NCBI RefSeq assembly: GCF_000007345.1
Contig: NC_003552.1
Location: forward strand, 3,720,001 to 3,784,000
DNA length: 64,000 nt
From: Methanosarcina acetivorans C2A
GTDB taxonomy: Archaea; Halobacteriota; Methanosarcinia; Methanosarcinales; Methanosarcinaceae
Direction: 5' to 3'
The translations under genes were made by a program, and so were the position numbers. Of this stretch, positions 34,941-45,587 are shown in pieces. The notes beneath the pieces were generated by a model. The model had not been told where the DNA came from. It did no database searches and saw only the letters and a program-made list of their open reading frames with translations. Numbering within the stretch: the stretch's first letter is position 1; each line of letters begins with the position of its first letter.

Positions 34941-36158
34941 ATGAAAGCTATTATCCTCGCAGCAGGGGAAGGACTGCGCTGCAGGCCTCTTACGCTTACT
35001 CGTTCCAAAGTAATGCTTCCTGTGGCCAACAGACCCATTCTGGAACACGTCATATCTTCGCTTGAGAAAAACGGAATAAAAGAGATCATCCTTATAGTTG
35101 GATATGAAAAAGAACGCATAATGAACTATTTCGAAGACGGGCTGAATTTCGGAGTCAATATAACATATGTAGAGCAAAAAGCCCAGCTTGGGACAGCACA
35201 CGCAATTGAACAGGCAAAAAAACTGATAAGTCCCGAAGATTCCGAATTCCTCGTCCTTAACGGAGACAACCTGGTAGAATCAAAAACCATTGCGGATCTT
35301 CTTAACAACTATAAGGGAGATGCAAGCCTTTTAACCGTGAGAATGGAGGACACGGCGGGGTATGGAGTGGTATTGAAAGAAAATAAGAGAGTTACCAGGA
35401 TTCTGGAAAAAAGACCTGGAGACCTGAGCCATATCGTAAACACGGGAATTTATATTTTTACGCCGCAGGTTTTTGAAACAATTGAAAAAACTCCGATATC
35501 CGAAAACGGAGAATACGCAATAACCGATACTCTCCAGCTTATGATTGACGAAGGAAAAATCGTCACTTCAATCCCAACCGAATCCAAATGGCTGGATGCA
35601 GTTCATGCCTGGGACCTCCTGAAAGCAAACTCAACTGTATTAAACTCTTCCAGAAACCTCAAACAAGAAGGAGAACTTGAAGAAGGGGTAATAATTCGCG
35701 GGAAGGTTGCAATCGGCAAAAACTCGAGAATCCGTGCCGGAACCTACATCGTAGGCCCGGTGGTAATCGGCGAAAACTGTGATATAGGACCTAATGTAGT
35801 AATTCTGCCCTCTACTACAATAGGAGACAATGTATCCATAAGGTCCTTTACCGAAATCCAGAACAGCATCATAATGAATGACTGCAGGATTTCTTCCCAC
35901 GGACAGATTTCTAATTGCATAATCGGGAGCAACAATACCCTTGGTCCGGGCTTTACTGCAGAGGAAAAAGAAAACCTTGAGATAAACATAAACTGCAAGA
36001 TTCACAGTGCTCCGAAGCTCGGTACCATATTTGGAGACGATAACCGGATAGGAGGCAGGGTGCTTGTGAAAGCCGGAGTAATGATTGCTGTTAACTGCCA
36101 GGTAGAGTCCGGAAACACCATTTACAGAGACCTCCCCCGTGATTCGGTGGTCCTCTGA
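34941..36158 (+). CDS. GlmU-like sugar-1-phosphate nucleotidyltransferase, copy 1
   Basis: 405 residues, ATG 34941. N-terminal nucleotidyltransferase domain (1-235): AAGEGLRCRPLT signature (G-x-x-x-R), KVMLPVANRPILEH, LNGDN. C-terminal left-handed beta-helix (250-405) with hexapeptide repeats ([25 protein letters not shown]). The archaeal bifunctional enzyme makes UDP-sugars from sugar-1-phosphates and may also acetylate GlcN-1-P. First of a four-gene cluster with glmS and glmM; it shares about half its residues with the 39447 paralogue. Which of the two is the GlcNAc-1-P uridyltransferase cannot be told here; the other may act on glucose-1-P/dTTP or related substrates. Confidence 0.88.
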   Translation: MKAIILAAGEGLRCRPLTLTRSKVMLPVANRPILEHVISSLEKNGIKEIILIVGYEKERIMNYFEDGLNFGVNITYVEQKAQLGTAHAIEQAKKLISPEDSEFLVLNGDNLVESKTIADLLNNYKGDASLLTVRMEDTAGYGVVLKENKRVTRILEKRPGDLSHIVNTGIYIFTPQVFETIEKTPISENGEYAITDTLQLMIDEGKIVTSIPTESKWLDAVHAWDLLKANSTVLNSSRNLKQEGELEEGVIIRGKVAIGKNSRIRAGTYIVGPVVIGENCDIGPNVVILPSTTIGDNVSIRSFTEIQNSIIMNDCRISSHGQISNCIIGSNNTLGPGFTAEEKENLEININCKIHSAPKLGTIFGDDNRIGGRVLVKAGVMIAVNCQVESGNTIYRDLPRDSVVL

Positions 36159-36180
36159 GCTCTTAAAAAGGAGATTAAAA

Positions 36181-38037
36181 ATGTGTGGAATTGTCGGATA
36201 TGCAGGGCGAAATGCTGCTGCACCGGTCATTATAGAATCCCTGAAAAAACTTGAATATAGGGGATACGACTCCGCAGGGATTACCGTTCTTAGTAAAGGA
36301 ATTGAAACTTACAAAGCAGTAGGGAAAATCGTAAATCTCGAAGTCGAAATCCCGAAGAACCTCGGAGGAACCGTAGGGATAGGACACACACGCTGGGCAA
36401 CTCACGGCCGCCCAAGCACGAAAAATGCCCACCCTCATAACTCGGGAGGAAACCCTGGAAAAATTTCACTGGTACATAACGGGATTATAGAAAATTATAT
36501 GGCACTGAAAGAGCAGCTCACCGGAGAAGGCTATGTCTTCAACTCCGAAACCGATACCGAAGTGATCGCACACCTCGTGCACAAACACATCTATGGGAAA
36601 CCGGACGGAAAAGAAGCTAAGTGCGAACTTCTTGTCGGGCTCAGAGAAGCCTTAAAAGAGATTGAAGGATCCTATGCCCTTGCAATCCTCTCTGCTGACG
36701 AACCCGGAAAACTCGTGCTTGCCCGCAAAGACAGCCCTCTTGTCATAGGGCTCGGAAAAGGGGAAAACTTTGCCGCATCCGATGTAACTGCTTTTCTGAA
36801 CCACACCAGGGATGTTGTCTTCGTAAACGACTTTGAGACGGCAGTCCTGAGCCCTACAAGCGTGGAGATCTTTGACAGGGAAGGGAAACCCAGGGAAAAG
36901 AAGATCGAAAAGATAGAATGGGACTTTGAGGCTGCGGAAAAAGCAGGCTACGAACATTTCATGCTGAAAGAGATTCACGAACAGGTTACTGCAATTCACA
37001 ACACTCTGGCAGGCAAAGTCTCTGAACTTGAAGGAGATATTTACTTAAAAGAACTGAACCTCAGTGAAGACGAAATAAGGAAACTTGCAAGGGTTCAGAT
37101 TCTCGCCTGCGGAACCTCCTGGCACGCAGGCCTGCTCGGGAAATACCTGTTTGAACAGCTTGCAGGAATTCACTGTGACATTGACATCTGTTCGGAATAC
37201 AGGTACAGAAATCCTGTTATGAATGAAGGGACCCTTGCCATTGCAATTACTCAATCAGGGGAAACTGCCGATACCCTTGCAGCCGTGAGGGAGATTATGT
37301 CTTACAACTGCCCTACACTTGCAATTACAAATGTTGTGGGAAGCACGATTACAAGGGAAGCAAACAGTGTGCTCTATACGCGTGCAGGGCCCGAAATAGG
37401 AGTTGCTGCCACAAAGACCTTCACCACCCAGCTTACCCTTCTATATCTTCTCGCCGTAAAATTCGCTCTTGTAAGGGACAGGCTTAGTCCGGATTACGTA
37501 AAAAGTTTCATTACGGACCTCCGAAAAGTCCCCGGACAGATCCAGCAGATCCTAAACCAGAAGGAAGCAATAAAGGAATGTGCTGAGGGCTTTGCCCGCT
37601 CAAAGAGCTATTTCTTCCTTGGCAGGCACCTTAACTACCCCATAGCTCTCGAAGGAGCCCTGAAACTCAAAGAAATCTCCTACGTGCATGCCGAAGGCTT
37701 TGCTGCAGGGGAACTGAAACACGGTCCTATTGCCCTGCTTGATGAGGGAACCCCGGTAGTTGCGATTGCCACCAGAGGGCAGACTTATGAAAAGATGCTC
37801 AGTAACATAAAGGAAGTAAAAGCCAGGGACGCTTTTGTAATAGCAGTTGCCGACAACAAGGACACGGAAATCACAAAGTATGTAGATGTTGTCCTCAGAG
37901 TACCCCAGAGCGACGAACTGCTGGCTCCCCTGCTGAGTATTGTCGTACTTCAGCTGCTTGCTTATTACACGGCTCTTGCCAGGAACTGCTCTATTGACAA
38001 ACCCCGCAACCTTGCAAAGAGTGTTACTGTCGAATGA
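36181..38037 (+). CDS. glmS: Glutamine-fructose-6-phosphate aminotransferase (isomerizing)
   Basis: 618 residues from ATG 36181, chosen because MCGIVGYAG places the nucleophilic Cys at position 2 and AAGGAG precedes it. Makes glucosamine-6-phosphate from fructose-6-phosphate and glutamine. Class II glutaminase domain (1-240: TRWATHGRPS, HNGIIENY). Two SIS isomerase domains (290-600: ACGTSWHAG, SQSGETADT, EGALKLKEISYVHAEGF), ending in the conserved KSVTVE. 22 bases after the nucleotidyltransferase gene. Confidence 0.97.
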   Translation: MCGIVGYAGRNAAAPVIIESLKKLEYRGYDSAGITVLSKGIETYKAVGKIVNLEVEIPKNLGGTVGIGHTRWATHGRPSTKNAHPHNSGGNPGKISLVHNGIIENYMALKEQLTGEGYVFNSETDTEVIAHLVHKHIYGKPDGKEAKCELLVGLREALKEIEGSYALAILSADEPGKLVLARKDSPLVIGLGKGENFAASDVTAFLNHTRDVVFVNDFETAVLSPTSVEIFDREGKPREKKIEKIEWDFEAAEKAGYEHFMLKEIHEQVTAIHNTLAGKVSELEGDIYLKELNLSEDEIRKLARVQILACGTSWHAGLLGKYLFEQLAGIHCDIDICSEYRYRNPVMNEGTLAIAITQSGETADTLAAVREIMSYNCPTLAITNVVGSTITREANSVLYTRAGPEIGVAATKTFTTQLTLLYLLAVKFALVRDRLSPDYVKSFITDLRKVPGQIQQILNQKEAIKECAEGFARSKSYFFLGRHLNYPIALEGALKLKEISYVHAEGFAAGELKHGPIALLDEGTPVVAIATRGQTYEKMLSNIKEVKARDAFVIAVADNKDTEITKYVDVVLRVPQSDELLAPLLSIVVLQLLAYYTALARNCSIDKPRNLAKSVTVE

Positions 38038-38136
38038 TTGTACGGACTGAGAATTTCAGGATTATGACTGGATTTTCAGAATTATAAATCTAACAACAGA
38101 ATAGGAATTTCAGAACGGAACTTCATTAAATATGGA

Positions 38137-39450
38137 ATGGGATTTATGAAACTCTTCGGATCTTCAGGAATTAGAGGCATAGTCAATAAAGAAGTTACAC
38201 CCGAACTTGCACTACAGGTAGGGCTTGTTCTGGGAAGCCGAAAAAAGACCGCGGTTATCGGGAGGGACCCCAGAGTTTCGGCGCCTATGATAGAGCACGC
38301 CCTGGTTGCCGGGCTGACTGCAGCAGGCTGTGATGTTACAAAGGTGGGCATGGTAACCACCCCTACCCTGGCATACGCAGCCAGAGAATATGAGTGTGGA
38401 GTAATGGTTACGGCTTCACACAACCCCTCAGAGTATGTAGGGATAAAGTTGTGGAACCCTGATGGCATGGCTTTTGATTCGGCTCAACAGGAAGAAATTG
38501 AAGATGCTATCGAAAACGAAAACTTTTTGCGAGTTACCTGGGACCTCATAGGAAAAGTTGCTGAAAACGGGAACGCCATTCGGGACCACATGGATCTGAT
38601 CGAGGGGTTAGTAAGGGATTCAAAACTGCGCGTCGTTCTTGACTGCGGATGCGGAGCCGGAAGTACAATCACTCCATATCTCCTGCAGGAACTCGGCTGC
38701 CAGGTAATAACCCTGAACTCCCAGCCTGACGGACACTTTCCAGCAAGGAATCCTGAGCCCAATGACCAGAACCTCTCTCTGCTTAAAAAAGCCGTTGTGG
38801 CTTTCGAAGCCGACTTCGGAATAGCCCATGACGGGGACGCAGACAGGATGATGGCAGTCGACGAAAAAGGCAACTTCGTCTCCGGAGATGAACTGCTGGC
38901 AATCTTCGGGCGTTTTGAGTGCGGAGACGAAAAAGGAACTGTAGTCGTGCCTGTGGACACCTCCATGATGGTTGACGATTATCTTGAAGGTTCGGAAATC
39001 ATAAGGACAAGAGTTGGGGATGTTTACGTTGCAGAAGGCATAAAGCAGTACGGAGCCATCTACGGCGGAGAACCATCAGGAAGCTGGATTTTCCCGAAGA
39101 TTTCCTACTGCCCTGACGGGATATATGCTGCTGCGAAGCTTGTTGAGATTGTCAGGGAAAAGAAATTAAGTGAACTCAGGGCAGAACTTCCTGTCTATGC
39201 CACAAAAAGGGGAGCCTTTCCGTGTGCAAATGAAAAGAAAGCCGAGTTAATGGAAAAGGTAAAAACGAAACTTGAACCCCTTGGAAAAGTCCTTGATATT
39301 GACGGCATCCGCGTGGAACTCGAAAATGGCTGGGTACTTGTCCGCCCCTCGGGCACGGAAGCGAAGGTAAGGATTACGGCAGAAGCCCGGGAAAAAGTAG
39401 ACGAAATCTATGAGATGGCAGAGAAAATCGTAAAGGAGGCGCTTAAATGA
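38137..39450 (+). CDS. glmM: Phosphoglucosamine mutase
   Basis: 437 residues from ATG 38137; ATG 38146 ([11 protein letters not shown]) is an equally good start. Converts GlcN-6-P to GlcN-1-P. Motifs: GIRG, active-site phosphoserine in [16 protein letters not shown], metal loop DGDADRMMA, sugar loop GGEPSGS, phosphate loop [10 protein letters not shown]. Archaeal GlmM and phosphomannomutase share these; the cluster favours GlmM. Overlaps the following gene by four bases (ATGA). Confidence 0.93.
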   Translation: MGFMKLFGSSGIRGIVNKEVTPELALQVGLVLGSRKKTAVIGRDPRVSAPMIEHALVAGLTAAGCDVTKVGMVTTPTLAYAAREYECGVMVTASHNPSEYVGIKLWNPDGMAFDSAQQEEIEDAIENENFLRVTWDLIGKVAENGNAIRDHMDLIEGLVRDSKLRVVLDCGCGAGSTITPYLLQELGCQVITLNSQPDGHFPARNPEPNDQNLSLLKKAVVAFEADFGIAHDGDADRMMAVDEKGNFVSGDELLAIFGRFECGDEKGTVVVPVDTSMMVDDYLEGSEIIRTRVGDVYVAEGIKQYGAIYGGEPSGSWIFPKISYCPDGIYAAAKLVEIVREKKLSELRAELPVYATKRGAFPCANEKKAELMEKVKTKLEPLGKVLDIDGIRVELENGWVLVRPSGTEAKVRITAEAREKVDEIYEMAEKIVKEALK

Positions 39451-40640
39451 AAGCAGTTGTCCTCGTAGCAGGCAAAGGCACAAGGATGGAACCTCTTACC
39501 TCCGACTGCCCGAAAGTGATGCTTAAGGTTGCAAACAAACCGATACTTGAACATATCCTGAACTCAGCCATAGAAGCCGGTATCGAGGGTTTTATCTTCA
39601 TTACGGGATACCTTGAAGAACAAATAAAAGCCCACTTCGGGGACGGAAGCAAATGGGAAGTGAGCATTGAGTACGTACAGCAAAAAGAGCAGCTTGGGAC
39701 TGCAAATGCGATAGGCTATGCGAGGGGACATGTTGAAGGAGCTTTCCTTGTACTTAACGGGGACATGCTAATAGAACAGGAGGACTTAAAGGCTCTGGTT
39801 TCAAGGGAAGAAGAGGCTGTTATCTGCGTAAAAGAGGTAGAAAACCCCTCTGATTTCGGGGTGCTTGAGACCGAGAATGATAAAGTGGTCAGGATAATTG
39901 AAAAGCCGAAAAACCCTCCGACCAACCTTGCAAATGCCGGCATTTACCTTTTCAGGGAATCCATTTTTGACTTCATTGACAAAACCCAACCCTCCGTGAG
40001 AAGGGAACTTGAGATAACAGATTCCATCCAGATGCTTATCAACAGCGGGGCACCTGTGGGCTACAGCTCCCTCGAAGGTAGGTGGATTGACATAGGATAT
40101 CCGTGGGACCTTCTTAAAGCAAACGAACACCTTTTAAAAGACCTCAAAGGCAGCTGCGAAGGTACCGTTGAACCATATGCAATCATAAAAGGAGAAGTTT
40201 CAATCGGAAAAGGCTCTCTCATCCGAAGCGGGTCCTATATCGAGGGGCCTGTGGTGATAGGTGAGAACTGTGACATAGGGCCTAACTGCTTTATCCGCCC
40301 TTCAACTGCAATAGACAACCATATAAGGATAGGAAATGCTGTGGAAGTGAAAAACACAATTATTTTGGAAGACACTCACGTAGGGCACTTGAGTTACGTG
40401 GGAGACAGCGTAATAGGCCACCATTGCAATTTTGGGGCCGGGACGAAGGTTGCAAACCTCCGCCATGACGGAAAGAACATAAAGGTAATGTTGAGAGGCA
40501 GGATCCTGGACTCCGGTAGAAGAAAACTCGGCGTGATCATGGGAGATGATGTGCACACAGGCATCAATACCAGCATAAATATTGGCGTGGTAATGCACAA
40601 AGGAAGAGCCACACTTCCCGGAGAAGTGGTCAAGCACTGA
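39447..40640 (+). CDS. glmU: Bifunctional GlmU-like nucleotidyltransferase/acetyltransferase, copy 2
   Basis: 397 residues, start overlapping glmM (ATGA at 39447-39450), a position that fits the next pathway step. Nucleotidyltransferase domain (1-225): [31 protein letters not shown]. Beta-helix acetyltransferase domain (240-397) with [19 protein letters not shown], a [12 protein letters not shown] segment and ATLPGEVV at the end. The GHLSYVGDS region corresponds to the acetyl-CoA site of archaeal bifunctional GlmU, which copy 1 lacks. UDP-GlcNAc feeds glycoprotein and S-layer synthesis. Confidence 0.88.
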   Translation: MKAVVLVAGKGTRMEPLTSDCPKVMLKVANKPILEHILNSAIEAGIEGFIFITGYLEEQIKAHFGDGSKWEVSIEYVQQKEQLGTANAIGYARGHVEGAFLVLNGDMLIEQEDLKALVSREEEAVICVKEVENPSDFGVLETENDKVVRIIEKPKNPPTNLANAGIYLFRESIFDFIDKTQPSVRRELEITDSIQMLINSGAPVGYSSLEGRWIDIGYPWDLLKANEHLLKDLKGSCEGTVEPYAIIKGEVSIGKGSLIRSGSYIEGPVVIGENCDIGPNCFIRPSTAIDNHIRIGNAVEVKNTIILEDTHVGHLSYVGDSVIGHHCNFGAGTKVANLRHDGKNIKVMLRGRILDSGRRKLGVIMGDDVHTGINTSINIGVVMHKGRATLPGEVVKH

Positions 40641-40759
40641 ACTTGGCAGCACAGTCAGAAAAAGAAGCAGGAGCCCTTCCTTAATCCGGGGGAAAGGAAG
40701 GGAAGCCCGAGATTTTTTATACGAATCTTTATTTTTTAAAAAGAACTTTTTTAAAGGGT

Positions 40760-41287
40760 TCAGGAATACAGCTGTTTTATGCTCCAGAGCACTGTTTTTC
40801 GGAAGAAACCTTCTACTTCCACATCTAGAGAGTCTTCATTCATCTGTTCTACAGCTTTCCTTAAAGGATCATCCGAATCAAGTATCCCTCTTACAGTTTC
40901 TTCGTCGGATTCCACAACTATGGTGGGGCCGAACTGTGAATTGGGATCATTGGGAGTATCATATTTGTAAAACTCGCCTACTTTCCCACCCCTCATAAGT
41001 GCGGTTACGTAAAGCATCTCACCATTCTCAAGTTCAATTTTTCCTGCAATTTCTTCACTTGCCACCAGTCTTTTAACAAGTGAAGGCACGTTATCGAAGT
41101 TCTCGTTATAAAGCTCCGATTGTGCACTTAATTCCGAAAAAAGATCGTTCTCCGTACTGGAATTAATAGGAGTTGAAAAGGTTTCAGCTGCTGTAATGTT
41201 ACCCGCACCTGAAGCCGCACCTGCGGAACAAACAAGCAAAAAAACAACCAGAAGAGAAACCATAGCCCTATTTTTCAAATAAACCAT
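40760..41287 (-). CDS. Secreted protein of unknown function
   Basis: 175 residues from ATG 41287; the longer frame upstream has no merit. Signal peptide 1-28 (MVSLLVVFLLVCSAGAASGA within it) with AxA-like cleavage, then an acidic extracellular domain with LVKRLVASEEIAGKIELENG and TALMRGGKVGEFYKYDTPND. No family recognised. A decayed second copy lies at 41590-41765, so this belongs to a small local gene family. Confidence 0.65.
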   Translation of the reverse strand: MVYLKNRAMVSLLVVFLLVCSAGAASGAGNITAAETFSTPINSSTENDLFSELSAQSELYNENFDNVPSLVKRLVASEEIAGKIELENGEMLYVTALMRGGKVGEFYKYDTPNDPNSQFGPTIVVESDEETVRGILDSDDPLRKAVEQMNEDSLDVEVEGFFRKTVLWSIKQLYS

Positions 41288-41358
41288 GATTGAAGATAAG
41301 AAGCAAGGATATAAAAAAGTTCTCAATAGAAACAAAAACCCGGCAAAAAGAGAGAAAA

Positions 41359-41580
41359 ATGGAAAAAATTGAACCTTCCGGGGACAGAATAGCCACACAC
41401 TTACATAAACAGGACAACGAACCCTGTTTTCATTGCCCAGAGCATGAGCTTTTGAAGCAAGCCCGCATCTTCAACTGTTACCTTCCCGAACTTCAGAGCT
41501 CCATCGAATTCCTGAACCTAGAACTAGATTCAATAATTGAACGAACTGTAGACTCATCGTTCCTCACGGTTAATGAGTGA
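41359..41580 (+). CDS. Possible small protein with CxxC-His motif
   Basis: 73 residues from ATG 41359, after AGAGAG. Contains HLHKQDNEPCFHCPEHELLK: a CFHC pair flanked by His, a possible zinc or redox site, followed by two amphipathic helices. Divergent from the secreted-protein gene, whose start is only 72 bases away. Family not recognised; it could be a chance frame. Confidence 0.4.
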   Translation: MEKIEPSGDRIATHLHKQDNEPCFHCPEHELLKQARIFNCYLPELQSSIEFLNLELDSIIERTVDSSFLTVNE

Positions 41581-41589
41581 GTCCGCATC

Positions 41590-41765
41590 GGATAATGCCG
41601 CAAGTCGTTCAAACTTGACAAAATCCGCACCTTCCGTGGAGCCCCAGGCGTATATCTCTCCCCGTTCTCAAGGCCTATGACAAAAAGGATCTATTCGTCC
41701 CCACGAGACTCTTCAAAAAACCGGGAGCAAGGTCGAGATTCTGGTTGTAAACCCCGATATTATAA
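41590..41765 (-). pseudogene. Decayed paralogue of the 40760-41287 secreted protein
   Basis: Minus-strand frames give GVYNQNLDLAPGFLKSLVG, matching YNENFDNVPSLVKRLVA of the intact gene, then ENGEIYAWGS after a frameshift, matching ENGEMLYVTA, then GADFVKFERLAALSDAD. An in-frame TAG and at least one frameshift interrupt it. No start or signal peptide remains. Confidence 0.55.
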
Positions 41766-42389
41766 TCAATTAAAGGAATTATATGATCTTAAGAATGACA
41801 TATCTATATAAAAAATAAATCTAAAATTTTCAGTTTATTGGCGCTCCTTGATCAATTCGATCTATTCCGGGACTCAGTACTTGAATCTTTTCAGTTATCT
41901 TTCCCTGCGCCGCAAAGGGCTGGACCCTCCCTGCCAACCAGAAACAAGATACCACCAAGGCGATATCGCAATTAAGAAGTAAAATGTGCTTAAGAAATAT
42001 CCTTCTGGTTGAGAGAATACGACCCTTAACCCCTAAATCTATTTTCAATTCAAATAATTATCAGCACCACCGCCAGCTGGTCTGGCAATTCATCAAAAAA
42101 AAGAAAGAAGTGCGGATTTGAGAGGAAAAACAAAACGAAATATCTGCCTTTTAACCTTTGGATTCTCTCTCGAACTCACAAATGGCCAAAAGCTTTCAGG
42201 CTCCTTTTTCTCCTTTGTCTTTTTCCGTCTATTCGATAAAGCCCGCTCTCCTATGTTTCTTTATTTTACCGTCGTTTTTAATTTAGTCCGCTTGAGCGAA
42301 GCGAAACTCGGGAAGCATATCAAAATCAAGTTAAAATCGAAAAATAAAAATAAAAAACTTGCCGGGATAAGTTTTATCCGGCGGCAAGA
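41766..42389. other. Intergenic region, no supported gene
   Basis: About 620 AT-rich bases. Frames at 41830-42048 (minus) and 42118-42393 (plus) lack ribosome sites and family resemblance. 42270-42320 has a CGCTTGAGCGAAGCG-type small palindrome. Confidence 0.45.
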
Positions 42390-42587
42390 TTAAAGTTTGA
42401 GAGAGGGTCTGAACACCTCAGAACAGTACTTATCGAAGATCTGGTCTTCAACCTGTTCGCATATTTTCTTGTAATCTTTTGACTTTGGGTCGTGTTTGCT
42501 CATAGTCTTTTTGACTTCAGCGTTCATCTTGTCAAGAGTTTTCTGGTCAAAACCTTCCGTGTTCTCCATAGTAAACATATAAATCAT
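42390..42587 (-). CDS. Small charged protein
   Basis: 65 residues or, from a later ATG at 42569, 59 (MENTEGFDQKTLDKMNAEVK). Helical, Lys/Asp/Glu-rich, with one Cys pair C-x10-C (ICEQVEDQIFDKYC). No known family. Ribosome sites are weak for either start. Composition and codon usage look like a real Methanosarcina small protein. Confidence 0.5.
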   Translation of the reverse strand: MIYMFTMENTEGFDQKTLDKMNAEVKKTMSKHDPKSKDYKKICEQVEDQIFDKYCSEVFRPSLKL

Positions 42588-43306
42588 ACTCTGGAACTAA
42601 CTTAGTTAGATGCTTAACATCTTTTGCGTTATTTATATTTCGATATTACTTATACAGCATTACTGTATAAAAATATTTAGTATGTGGTACGCTGGTAATT
42701 AATTACCGGCTTTTAACTATTTTGAGAATAATTTCAATTTATAATTAAAATATATATATTATATATCTAATATATTAGCTTTCTATATTAAAGCCTCTAA
42801 TATATTAGTTTTCCCTTTAATCCAACTCCATTCTTACTTCAAATGAATAGATCAGAGGGATCTGCCAGAGAATCCGCCACAGAAGCCCCGTTATTTAAAC
42901 AAAGAATTCGTTGAAGCCTGCATAAACGGTTGTTCAAGCAAATATTAAACAATAAACCTTTATTCTTACTCCTATAAATATTTTACATCAGAGAGATGTC
43001 CTTCAGGACATAAATTTCTATAGATAAAGACCTGAATATATTATACATTCGTACATTAAACTCTGAATATATAATAGTACCTGAAGTCCATAGATGTGCC
43101 CACAGAAATTTGCAGATAAAATCCAGGGAAAATAATGCCCAGCAAGAATGCTTTTTCAGTAAATGGTATTTTTTCTGCTGAACCAGGAGAAGTCTTTCGC
43201 AATCGAATCCCCATACGGCTCATAGGGTTAATTTTATTAGCTCTTCAGGTAACTATAAGGTAGAGAAAAATATTCGAATTAGAAAAGTATTCGAGTTGAT
43301 AACAAA
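42588..43306. other. Very AT-rich intergenic region
   Basis: 719 bases. 42745-42815 is nearly pure AT with repeated CTAATATATTAG-like dyads (42766-42777, 42799-42810). It should contain the promoter of the AAA ATPase gene, whose leader would be long. No gene. Confidence 0.5.
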
Positions 43307-44425
43307 GTGCGACCGGTCTCACAAAGAGTGAACGCGAAAAAGACTCACGAAAACAGTACCGAGTTCGGGAAATCCACGTCCGAACTTCTGATCCTGAAAC
43401 CTGAAGGATACCCCCTGAGCGGCATGATGGAAGAATACCCTGTCATTGAAAACAGGGACGTCTTTGAATTCTATGCCCGAGAACAGTGGAACGGATATGT
43501 TGCCCGCAAAGGAGATTATCTTTTTGACAGGAGAATGTTTCCTGACTTTGCATACCGCATTATAGATGTGGAACCTGCAGAATCAATAATCGGAAACTCG
43601 ACAGCTATTATCGTAACCGAAGAGGAAAACGGAATCTCTTCCTCTGCGGAGATAAAAAGTGATGTCATATTTGAAGATGTGATAGGGCAGGAACTTGCAA
43701 AACAGAAGTGCAGGCTGATCGAACGCTTTCTGGAAGAGCCCGAACGTTTCGGGAAATGGGCACCGAGAAACATCCTGTTCTTCGGACCATCAGGCACCGG
43801 AAAAACCATGCTTGCAAAAGCCCTTGCAAACAAGACCGATGTGCCCATCATTCCGGTCAAGGCTACCCAGCTAATAGGGGAATATGTAGGAGACGGAGCC
43901 CGCCAGATCCACCAGCTCTATGACCGGGCAGAAGAAATGTCCCCCTGTATAATTTTCATTGACGAACTTGATGCCATAGCTCTCGACAGGCGCTTTCAGG
44001 AGCTCAGAGGAGACGTCAGCGAGATCGTAAATGCCCTTCTTACAGAGATGGACGGGATAGTCGAGCGCGACGGAGTCTGTACCATCTGTTCGACGAACCG
44101 GGTCAATGCCCTGGACTCTGCTGTAAGAAGCAGGTTCGAAGAAGAGATCGAATTTGTCCTTCCCGGAGAAGAAGAAATCATCCATATCCTGGAATCAAAT
44201 GTGAAGACCTTCCCCCTGCAGGTAGAGAAATATGATTTCCAGGCGCTTGGAAAGAAAGCAAAAGGGCTTTCAGGCAGGGACATTGTCGAAAAGATACTTA
44301 AAACCGCCCTGCATCAGGCAATAATCGATGACAGGGAAAGCGTCACTGGCAAAGACTTTGAAAAGGCCTTTGCAAAATTGGGCAGAAAAGATTTCACTCC
44401 GGATCCGACCCATCTTTATGTATAA
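43307..44425 (+). CDS. AAA-family ATPase (proteasomal/CDC48-like, single domain)
   Basis: 372 residues, GTG start at 43307. One AAA module at about 120-355: Walker A GPSGTGKT (160-167), Walker B CIIFIDELDA (Asp219, Glu220), sensor CSTNR, arginine-finger region VRSRFEEEIEF, and a C-terminal lid ending KGLSGRDIVEKIL. The N-terminal 115 residues (FEFYAREQWNGYVARKGDYL) are not a standard PAN or Cdc48 N-domain and may bind a substrate. Single-module AAA proteins of this kind act as hexameric unfoldases or remodellers; the substrate is unknown. Confidence 0.88.
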   Translation: MRPVSQRVNAKKTHENSTEFGKSTSELLILKPEGYPLSGMMEEYPVIENRDVFEFYAREQWNGYVARKGDYLFDRRMFPDFAYRIIDVEPAESIIGNSTAIIVTEEENGISSSAEIKSDVIFEDVIGQELAKQKCRLIERFLEEPERFGKWAPRNILFFGPSGTGKTMLAKALANKTDVPIIPVKATQLIGEYVGDGARQIHQLYDRAEEMSPCIIFIDELDAIALDRRFQELRGDVSEIVNALLTEMDGIVERDGVCTICSTNRVNALDSAVRSRFEEEIEFVLPGEEEIIHILESNVKTFPLQVEKYDFQALGKKAKGLSGRDIVEKILKTALHQAIIDDRESVTGKDFEKAFAKLGRKDFTPDPTHLYV

Positions 44426-45071
44426 ACCTGAAAAATATATGTAAAACACGGAGAAAGTGCCTTTTTATCCCTTGAGGAGTTGTTTTTCGGGCACCTCTCT
44501 TATATATAATTTTGTTATGCGTTGTTTTACGCGGCTTGTGTCATTTTACTTGAATTGCTTCACTTTACAGACCTGTATCAGTTTACTTGAATTTTTTATC
44601 CTGCTTTCGGCAGGTAACTTGTTTTTTTCGCAATATTTTTACTGATAGCGTTTTTGCTAGAAAACACATTATTCCTGATACTAGACATTATTGCAAAAAC
44701 GACTCATTGTTTATATATGCCGTGAGATTTGGGTCATATGTTAACCAGTTTTGAACCCAACATATATTACATAATGTTTGAAAAACGCCATCATTAAAAA
44801 TACTTAAAATCTAATGTCGACCTGCCGACTATAGGTTTTATAATTTTTTCCGCGCAGAATACATTCCAGACTAATTTTCCAGCCTGAAGAAGCTTTTTTT
44901 TCAGACTCTTAAAATTCGTAAGAAAATTTGAAGAAAACGTTCTTATTGAAACCTCTGGGATAGTTTTATGTATAGAAATCTTTATTCTCTATCAGAAGCC
45001 ATATTTGAGTCAGAAGCCATATTTGAGTACGGTCTCAACCATATATGAAACAAGATTTAAAAGGGATTCTC
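44426..45071. other. Intergenic region with direct repeats near its right end
   Basis: About 650 AT-rich bases. An 18-base sequence, TCAGAAGCCATATTTGAG, is repeated in tandem at 44992-45027. GTTTATATATGCC (44709-44721) resembles a TATA box, with an inverted GGGTC/GTTGAACCC pair around it. No gene supported. Confidence 0.5.
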
Positions 45072-45332
45072 ATGAGTGAAATACGTGAAGTCGATCGCTT
45101 TGAATGCAGGGTTATAAGCGTAATCCAGAACCTGGCCTGGAAAGGTGTGACAGTCGAAGAAAAAGATACAAAAGGAAGGGTGTACTTCGGAAGAGTCAGC
45201 GGTGAAATCGAAATCAACCCTGGAGACACATTCTATCTTGGAGTCAGACCTCTCTACGAAATAGAAGACAAGACCATGAGGGTTACCCTCTACGACGCTG
45301 AAGACAAAAAACTTGACTGGATCCTTGTCTGA
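45072..45332 (+). CDS. Small beta-rich protein, unknown function
   Basis: 86 residues from ATG 45072 with AAAAGGGA upstream (an ATG at 45045 in the same frame has no site). Strand-rich: DRFECRVISVIQNLAWKGV, VYFGRVSGEIEINPGDTFYL, MRVTLYDAEDKKLDWILV; it may form a small barrel. No family recognised. Transcribed alone. Confidence 0.6.
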   Translation: MSEIREVDRFECRVISVIQNLAWKGVTVEEKDTKGRVYFGRVSGEIEINPGDTFYLGVRPLYEIEDKTMRVTLYDAEDKKLDWILV

Positions 45333-45587
45333 AGAGTCCGGTTCTTATTGCATAAAGATTGTTTCTACAGATTGATTTCTGTAGAGAAATTTAATCCAAT
45401 TTTTGAACCCTGCTTTTGAAGGAAACTTCAGATTTTCCGCAAAAAGCCCTGTGTCGAAGACTCAATAAGGTATTTTTATTGGATTCATTCAGGCTCGTTA
45501 ATTCAGATCCATTCATCCGGGGTCTGCTTACTCAGCTTTCTGGATCTGCTTACACAGGTCTATTGAGTTTGTATATTCGGGATCTGT

